Assembly (NCBI GenBank): GCA_030146615.1
Contig: JASLBL010000044.1
Location: 1 to 10,630, forward strand
DNA length: 10,630 nt
Direction of reading: 5' to 3'
From: Actinomycetes bacterium
GTDB taxonomy: Bacteria > Actinomycetota > CALGFH01
In this document: piece by piece, positions 6,343-10,630 of the stretch
How the letters are laid out: each line of letters starts with the position of its first letter
Position numbering within the stretch: the stretch's first letter is position 1
Notes under the pieces: model-generated
Told to the model about the DNA's origin: nothing
Databases searched by the model: none
What the model saw: only the letters and a program-made list of their open reading frames with translations
Translations under genes and position numbers: made by a program

Positions 6343-7407
6343 TCAGGACATCACCGGATGCTGGGACGGATACCACGCGCTGCGGCGCCAGAACCACCAC
6401 GTCAGGGCGCCGATCGGGATCGGCAGGACGAAGGTGAGCACCCGGAAGACCAGCACCGCCGCGACCACCTGGGCCTCCTCGCCGCCGGCCAGGACCAGGG
6501 CCGCGGCCAGGCCGAGCTCGACCACGCCGAGCCCGCCCGGGGTCACCGGGAAGGCCGACAGCAGCCGGACCAGCGCGAACGCGGCCAGCGCCTCGACCCA
6601 GCTCACCTCCGACCCCGACACCCCGACGTGCCGCAGGGCCAGCAGCAGCACCAGGAACAGCGACACGTGGCTGACCAGGGTGGACGCCGTCAGCCAGTGC
6701 CAGCGGCCGCGCAGCAGGGTGACCGCCTGGGCCCGGAAGGCCACGGCGCCGCGTTCCCAGTCCGGCCGCCCGGCCCGGCGCACGACCCGGCGTACGGCCG
6801 CGACCCCGCCGGCCAGCACCCGGCCCATTCTGGCGGCCCGCCGCTCGCCCGACAGGCCGAAGGCGAACCCGGCCAGGGCGACCACGAACACCACCAGCCC
6901 GACCACCGCCGCCGGGGCCAGCGCGTCGGTGGCATCGCCGCCGGCCACCAGCAGGCCGAGGGCCACGATCGGCATGCCGAGCTTCACGAAGTTGTTCCAC
7001 ACCCCCTGGACCAGCAGCGACAGGGCGATCGGGCCGCCCCCGAACCCGTAGGAGGTGTAGAAGCGGTAGGTCACCCCCAGCCCGACCGCCTGGCCCGCCG
7101 GGAGCAGGCTCCCGACCGCGGTCGAGGCGTGGCTCTCCAGGACGGCCTGGCGCAGGCTGAGCCCGGGCAGGGCGGCCAGCTGCGGCAGCAGGTAGGAGTA
7201 CAGGTTCCAGACCGCGGCCAGGAGCAGCGTGGCCAGCTCCAGCCAGGTCATCGCCCGGAGCGTGGCCCAGACCTGGTCGACGTCGACCAGGTTGGGCAGC
7301 AGCCCCAGGTAGACGGCGGCGACGACCGCGACCGCCAGCAGGGCTCGCACCACCAGCCGCCGCCGGCTCGGCCCGCCCCCGGCCGCCGGCTCCTCGGACT
7401 GGGCCAC
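6343..7407 (-). CDS. lysylphosphatidylglycerol synthase TM / YbhN (UPF0104) family membrane protein
   Basis: The protein has 354 residues from GTG 7407, preferred over GTG 7413 because GAGGAGG (7419-7413) runs directly into the latter. It is an integral membrane protein with about eight hydrophobic segments, starting at residues 17-36. The family hallmarks are in the C-terminal third: LLSAFPVTPGGLGVVELGLAAAL, then FRVLTFVLPIPIGALTWWFWR. Earlier, SHASTAVGSLLPAGQAVG and VWNNFVKLGMPIVAL match the conserved membrane core. The domain is the flippase-like part of MprF; stand-alone versions are often found beside glycosyltransferases and are thought to move or handle lipids or glycolipids. There is no aminoacyl-transfer domain. 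As first gene of the operon with the SDR and GT20 genes, it may link their product to the envelope, which is inference. Confidence 0.87.
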   Translation of the reverse strand: MAQSEEPAAGGGPSRRRLVVRALLAVAVVAAVYLGLLPNLVDVDQVWATLRAMTWLELATLLLAAVWNLYSYLLPQLAALPGLSLRQAVLESHASTAVGSLLPAGQAVGLGVTYRFYTSYGFGGGPIALSLLVQGVWNNFVKLGMPIVALGLLVAGGDATDALAPAAVVGLVVFVVALAGFAFGLSGERRAARMGRVLAGGVAAVRRVVRRAGRPDWERGAVAFRAQAVTLLRGRWHWLTASTLVSHVSLFLVLLLALRHVGVSGSEVSWVEALAAFALVRLLSAFPVTPGGLGVVELGLAAALVLAGGEEAQVVAAVLVFRVLTFVLPIPIGALTWWFWRRSAWYPSQHPVMS

Positions 7408-7520
7408 CCGCACCTCCTCACCATCACTGCCGTGCCGGTGATCGTGTCACGACTGGCCGGGCGGCGGTCCACCATATCGGCTGCTTGCCGCGAAACCGGG
7501 CGAGGAGGGAGACTTGCGCG
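7408..7520. promoter_or_regulatory. divergent control region between the GT20 operon and the histidine kinase gene
   Basis: This 113-bp head-to-head spacer must hold promoters for both directions. It contains an inverted repeat ATCAC (7423-7427) / GTGAT (7438-7442) with a 10-nt spacer, a possible operator. On the - strand TATGGT (7476-7471) fits a TAnnnT -10 element about 60 nt upstream of the membrane gene, but I find no good -35. For the + strand gene the only clear signal is its ribosome-binding site, GGAGGGAG (7504-7511). Confidence 0.3.
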
Positions 7521-9071
7521 ATGGTGGGCAGGCTCAGGGCGTACATGGCCGTCGTCTCGGCGATCGGCTTCGTGGTGCTCGTGCTGCTCGCGCTGAGCGT
7601 CGACCTCGACCGGGTGGGCGACAGCCTGCCTGCCGGGGCCATGCTGGCCCTGGTGGTGCTGGTCGCCCCGTTCCTGTCGATCCCGCTCAGCCGGGACGGG
7701 CGCGGCCCGAGCATCCACGTGGACACGCCGTTCGTCTTCGCCCTGGTCCTGGCGGCCGGGGCCGGCGCGGCGGCGCTGGTGATGGCCGCGTCCGGCCTGC
7801 TCTACGACCTGGCCCACCGCAAGCCGTTCATCAAGGTCGCCTTCAACAACGGCATCCACACGATCGGCCTGGCCGCCGGGGCGCTGGTCTGGACGACCCT
7901 GGCCGGCGGCCCGGTCACCGGCAGCTCGGCCCTGCCGGCGATCCTGACCGGGACGGCCGTGTTCGTCGTCGTCAAGATGGCCCTGTTCGGGGTGTACCTG
8001 AACCTGGACGAGTCGGTGCGGCCGGTGGTCAGCCCGTCCAGGTTCCTGCGCCATCTGCTGCTGGTCGTGGTCATGGCCCAGGTCGGCGTGCTGGTGCTGG
8101 TGCTGGCGGCCGAGCGCCCGGCCCTGCTGCTGCTCGCCCTCGGCCCGATGCTCGCCGCCTACCTGCTGCTTCGCAGCGAGAGCCGGGCGGTGGTGGCCCG
8201 CCAGGACGCCGAGGCCACGGCCAGGCGGGAGGCCGAGCTGCGGGCCCAGGAGCAGGAGGTGGCCCGCAAGCTCAAAGAGACCGACCAGATGAAGGACGAC
8301 CTGCTGGCCATGGTCTCCCACGAGCTCCGCACCCCCCTGACCACCGTGGTCGGGGCGTTGCGGCTGCTGTCGGACGGGCCCGGCCTGAGCCCCGGGGAGC
8401 GCCAGGAGATGCTGGAGATGGCCGACCGCCAGGCCCGCCGCCTGCGGGTCCTGATCGAGCAGCTCCTGCTGGCCGCCCAGTCCGACAACGGCCGGGCCAG
8501 CTTCCTGTCGGCCTCCTCCGAGCGGGTCGAGGTCGACGCCGCCGAACTGCTGGTCGAGGCGGCCACCGAGGCCCAGGCGGGCCCCTGCGGCGACCGGGTG
8601 CTGGTGCGCTGCGACCAGCAGCTGCCGGTGCGCCTCGCCCCCGACCCGATCCTCCAGATCCTGGGCAACCTGGTCGACAACGCCTGCAAGTACGCGCCCG
8701 AGGACAGTACGGTCCTGCTGGTCGGGGAGCGCGACGGGGCCCACGCGGTCCTGGCCGTCGAGGACGAGGGCGGCGGCGTCCCGCCGTCAGAGCGCGAGCG
8801 GATCTTCGAGCGCTTCACCCGCCTGGAGCCCGGCCGCGGCCTCGGCCTCGGGCTCTACATCGCCCGCCAGCTGGCCCGGGCCCAGGGCGGCGACCTGGTC
8901 GTCACCGACGCCCGCGAGACTGGCGGGGCCCGGTTCGAGCTCCGCCTCCCGTTGCGTGAGCCACGGCGTCAGGTCGCGTCGAACCGGGGCGGGGCGGGGC
9001 CTCGGCCGGTGCCCCAGGTGGCCGCGCCGAGCCGTCCCGGCTCGACCCGCTCCGGGCCCCGGTCGCGGTAG
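7521..9071 (+). CDS. orphan membrane sensor histidine kinase
   Basis: The protein has 516 residues from ATG 7521, with GGAGGGAG 9 nt upstream. Residues 1-215 form several membrane segments. The stretch HVDTPFVFALVLAAG followed later by KVAFNNGIHTIGLAAGAL resembles the MASE9-like sensor of some HD-GYP/GGDEF proteins. A coiled-coil linker rich in Arg/Glu/Ala follows at about 220-255. The H-box is MVSHELRTPL with phospho-acceptor His267. The N-box is NLVDNACKYAP (near 383-393), the G1 box EDEGGGVP, the F-box IFERF, and the G2 box GRGLGLGLYIARQL. It should autophosphorylate and pass phosphate to a response regulator, but none is encoded nearby. The catalytic domain ends at ARFELRLPL, near residue 478; the remaining 38 or so residues are low-complexity Arg/Pro/Gly and overlap a possible antisense gene, so the tail may not be functional. 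Confidence 0.9.
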   Translation: MVGRLRAYMAVVSAIGFVVLVLLALSVDLDRVGDSLPAGAMLALVVLVAPFLSIPLSRDGRGPSIHVDTPFVFALVLAAGAGAAALVMAASGLLYDLAHRKPFIKVAFNNGIHTIGLAAGALVWTTLAGGPVTGSSALPAILTGTAVFVVVKMALFGVYLNLDESVRPVVSPSRFLRHLLLVVVMAQVGVLVLVLAAERPALLLLALGPMLAAYLLLRSESRAVVARQDAEATARREAELRAQEQEVARKLKETDQMKDDLLAMVSHELRTPLTTVVGALRLLSDGPGLSPGERQEMLEMADRQARRLRVLIEQLLLAAQSDNGRASFLSASSERVEVDAAELLVEAATEAQAGPCGDRVLVRCDQQLPVRLAPDPILQILGNLVDNACKYAPEDSTVLLVGERDGAHAVLAVEDEGGGVPPSERERIFERFTRLEPGRGLGLGLYIARQLARAQGGDLVVTDARETGGARFELRLPLREPRRQVASNRGGAGPRPVPQVAAPSRPGSTRSGPRSR

Positions 9072-9151
9072 CCGGCCTCCAGCACGCCCCGGACGTCGCC
9101 GCCGCGCTCCATGGACAGGCAGGGGTCCGCCGGTGTGAAGCGGTAGGCCAT
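8969..9151 (-). CDS. possible leaderless small protein of 60 residues, unknown function
   Basis: The sequence begins MAYRFTPADPCLSMERGGD and continues with VRGVLEAGYRDRGPERVE, ending PAPPRFDAT. Nearly every codon ends in G or C, as in true genes here, and the composition includes Tyr, Phe and Trp rather than only Arg/Pro/Gly. ATG 9151 has no ribosome-binding site, but a -10-like TACGCT lies 7 nt upstream with TTCCGG 17 nt further, the geometry of a leaderless actinobacterial transcript. Its 3' end overlaps 103 bp of the low-complexity tail of the histidine kinase gene on the other strand. I do not recognise a family, and there is no signal peptide or membrane segment. It could instead be a chance frame, since high GC favours long antisense frames. 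Confidence 0.4.
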   Translation of the reverse strand: MAYRFTPADPCLSMERGGDVRGVLEAGYRDRGPERVEPGRLGAATWGTGRGPAPPRFDAT

Positions 9152-9158
9152 GTCCGCT

Positions 9159-9187
9159 AGCGTAGGACCGTCCGCAAGGGACCGGAA
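9159..9187 (-). promoter_or_regulatory. possible leaderless promoter for the 60-residue protein, with overlapping + strand -10
   Basis: On the - strand TTCCGG (9187-9182), 17 nt and TACGCT (9164-9159) place the start of transcription at or beside the ATG at 9151. On the + strand the same bases read TAGCGT (9158-9163), also a TAnnnT element, with TGTGAA (9134-9139) 18 nt upstream, and could serve the thioredoxin-like gene at 9206. This would be a back-to-back promoter sharing one -10 site. It rests on pattern only. Confidence 0.35.
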
Positions 9188-9205
9188 GACGAAGGGACCC
9201 CCGGC

Positions 9206-9787
9206 ATGGCCGTTTCCTCACGCATGGTGCCGCTCGGCAGCCCGGCGCACGACTTCGAGCTGCCGTCGGCCGACGGCAGCACGGTCAAGCGGGCCGACCT
9301 CGACGGGCGGGCCCTGCTGGTGATGTTCCTCTGCAACCACTGCCCGTACGTGCGCCACGTCGAGCGCCAGCTCGGGGCGGTGGTGGCCGAGTACGCCGGG
9401 CGGGGCGTGTCCGCGGTCGGCATCTGCAGCAACGACCTCGAGGCCTACCCCGACGACGGGCCGGCCGGCATGACCGAGCAGGCCCGCCGGGCCGGCTTCG
9501 GGTTCCCCTACCTGCTCGACGAGGGCCAGGAGGTGGCGGCCGCCTACCGGGCGATGTGCACCCCCGACCTGTTCGTCTACGACGCCGACCGCCGGCTCGC
9601 CTACCGCGGCGCCTTCGACGACAGCACGCCCCGCAACGGCCAGCCGGTGACCGGCGCGCTGCTGCGCCAGGCCCTTGACCGGGTGCTGGCCGGCCAGCCG
9701 GTGCCCGAGCCGCACCGTCCCAGCATGGGCTGCAGCCTCAAGTGGCGGCCGGGCAACCAGCCGAGCTGGCTGGTCGCCTCCGGCTGA
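9206..9787 (+). CDS. thioredoxin-like / AhpC-TSA family redox protein with CNHC motif
   Basis: The protein has 193 residues. ATG 9206 follows AAGGGA (9192-9197) at 8 nt spacing. The N-terminal strand PAHDFELPSADG leads into the thioredoxin fold: the redox motif is FLCNHCPYV with Cys43 and Cys46, followed by VGICSNDLEAYPDDGP and the segment YRAMCTPDLFVYDADRRLAYRGAFDD, where Pro120 sits at the usual cis-proline position. The end, GQPVTGALLRQALDRVLAG then PSMGCSLKW, is characteristic of this subfamily of resA/peroxiredoxin-like proteins. No signal peptide or lipobox is seen, so it is probably cytoplasmic. It likely reduces disulfides or peroxides; whether it works as a thiol peroxidase is not shown. 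It converges with the PhoX gene across a 35-bp gap. Confidence 0.9.
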   Translation: MAVSSRMVPLGSPAHDFELPSADGSTVKRADLDGRALLVMFLCNHCPYVRHVERQLGAVVAEYAGRGVSAVGICSNDLEAYPDDGPAGMTEQARRAGFGFPYLLDEGQEVAAAYRAMCTPDLFVYDADRRLAYRGAFDDSTPRNGQPVTGALLRQALDRVLAGQPVPEPHRPSMGCSLKWRPGNQPSWLVASG

Positions 9788-9802
9788 GCGGCCCCAACCC
9801 AA

Positions 9803-9822
9803 CCGGCGGCGACCAGCCGCGG
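9803..9822. terminator. hairpin between convergent thioredoxin-like and PhoX genes
   Basis: GCGGC (9806-9810) pairs with GCCGC (9816-9820) around the loop GACCA. CC (9803-9804) can extend the stem with GG (9821-9822) past a one-base bulge. It fills the 35-bp gap between two converging stops, so it could end transcription in both directions. There is no T-tract. Confidence 0.4.
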
Positions 9823-10630
9823 CTACTGCCCGATCGTCGGGTCGCCGTCGGCGCTGCGCCAGATCGAGGTCACGCCGGGGCGGGGCAGACTGCTGCCGCC
9901 GCCCGGCCAGTGGCTGGTCGGCTCCTCGATCGTGCCGCCCTCGCCCGGGTGCTGGACGGCGATGAACAGCGACCGGTTGTCCCGGGTGAGCAGCGGCCCG
10001 CAGGTCTCGGCCCCCACCGGGACGGTGGCGAACAGCTGGACGTGGCCGCGCTCGGACCCCTTGGTCGGGGTGGCGAACAGGCCGTTGTTGCCTCCGGTGG
10101 GCTGGGCCCCGTCGGTGGCCAGCCAGATGTTGCCCTCGTTGTCGAAGGTCATGTTGTCGGGCGAGCCGATCGGGCTGACCCGGTCCTTGGGGTAGCCGGC
10201 GAAGTAGGTGCTGGGGTCGGCCGGGTCGCCGCAGAGCAGGAAGATGCGCCAGCGGAACGAGGTCGCGCCCGCGTCGTCGCCGTCCTCGCGCAGCTCCAGC
10301 ACGTGGCCGTAGGGGTTGGGGACGCGCGGGTTGCCCGGGTCGGGGGCGGTCCGCTCGGTGTTGTTGGTCAGGTTGACGTAGACCCGCCCGGTGACCGGGT
10401 TGCGCTGGATGTCCTCGGGCCGGTCCATCTTGGTCGCGCCGACCACGTCGCCGGCCCCCCGGGTGTTGATCAGCACCTCGGCCTGGCTGGCGAAGCCGTT
10501 GGCGGCGGTGAGCGGTCCCTCGCCGTGACGTAGGGGGATCCACTTGCCGGTGCCGTCGTCGCGCAGCCTGGCCACGTACAGCGTGCCCTCGCGCAGCAGG
10601 CCCAGGTTGTGCTTGCGGTCCCACCAGCGG
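9823..10630 (-). CDS. phoX: PhoX-family (DUF839) alkaline phosphatase, C-terminal part (5' partial)
   Basis: The frame is open to the right edge, so the true start is outside; 268 residues are visible, less than half of a typical PhoX. Its first visible residues, RWWDRKHNLGLLREGTLYVARL, lead into a beta-propeller-like repeat region. Visible family motifs include KMDRPEDIQRNPVTGRVYVNLTNN, the loop GSPDNMTFDNEGNIWLATDG, AETCGPLLTRDNRSLFIAVQHPGE, and the ending RPGVTSIWRS. PhoX enzymes are secreted, usually by the Tat route, and need calcium and iron to release phosphate from organic esters. The signal peptide and N-terminal metal ligands lie outside the window, so export and activity cannot be judged. 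Phosphate-starvation control is common for the family but no promoter is visible here. Confidence 0.88.
   Translation of the reverse strand, partial: RWWDRKHNLGLLREGTLYVARLRDDGTGKWIPLRHGEGPLTAANGFASQAEVLINTRGAGDVVGATKMDRPEDIQRNPVTGRVYVNLTNNTERTAPDPGNPRVPNPYGHVLELREDGDDAGATSFRWRIFLLCGDPADPSTYFAGYPKDRVSPIGSPDNMTFDNEGNIWLATDGAQPTGGNNGLFATPTKGSERGHVQLFATVPVGAETCGPLLTRDNRSLFIAVQHPGEGGTIEEPTSHWPGGGSSLPRPGVTSIWRSADGDPTIGQ

Noticed and set aside
6332..7000. N-terminal extension of the SDR frame
   Set aside because: The extension is Arg/Gly-rich antisense-like sequence inside the membrane gene; the SDR fold starts just after GTG 6331, which has its own AGGAG site.
7248..8744. Long - strand frame rich in Gln/His/Gly opposite the histidine kinase
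   Set aside because: Low-complexity shadow of the kinase frame, with no domain signature.
1..10630. Mobile elements, CRISPR arrays, tRNA or rRNA genes
   Set aside because: No transposase or integrase motif, no regularly spaced repeats and no recognisable structural RNA was found on either strand by reading.

Overview
The window is about 10.6 kb of very GC-rich, gene-dense chromosomal DNA. Codon third positions are nearly all G or C, starts are often GTG or TTG, ribosome-binding sites are strong AGGAGG-type, and one upstream region carries a match to the actinobacterial RecA-NDp (PafBC-type) DNA-damage promoter. Together these point to an actinobacterium, possibly an uncultured soil lineage. 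I see no rRNA, tRNA, CRISPR array, insertion sequence or phage gene; the content looks like chromosomal backbone plus a few lineage-specific genes.

Layout from left to right. (1) The 3' part of a large FAD/Fe-S oxidase of the glycolate oxidase / D-lactate dehydrogenase type runs off the left edge on the + strand. (2) It converges tail to tail with a small Rad52/Rad22-like single-strand annealing protein on the - strand. (3) Divergent from this gene is a + strand multi-pass membrane protein of a histidine-kinase-related family that lacks a kinase domain. (4) After a 209-bp intergenic stretch with a possible promoter and a foldable leader comes a + strand DUF4287-like/SRPBCC protein. (5) It overlaps, tail to tail, a three-gene - strand operon transcribed from about 7407 down to 4023: an LPG-synthase/YbhN-type membrane protein, a YohF-like short-chain dehydrogenase, and a GT20 trehalose-6-phosphate synthase-like enzyme. 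The last two are joined by an ATGA overlap. (6) Divergent from that operon is a + strand orphan membrane histidine kinase. (7) Behind it are a possible 60-residue leaderless small protein on the - strand and, divergent from that, a + strand thioredoxin-like protein. (8) The 3' part of a PhoX-family (DUF839) phosphatase on the - strand runs off the right edge.

How the genes relate. The - strand operon is the only clear multi-gene transcription unit. It suggests cytoplasmic synthesis of a trehalose-like phosphorylated sugar beside a redox enzyme and an envelope membrane protein, but no OtsB-type phosphatase is in view. The most notable item is the Rad52-like gene. Its upstream region carries TTGTCA-CAG-N8-TACGCT, which fits the RecA-NDp consensus core and spacing at a sensible distance from the start, so it may be a DNA-damage-inducible, RecA-independent annealing factor encoded on the chromosome rather than in a phage. 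The remaining genes look like independent single transcription units.
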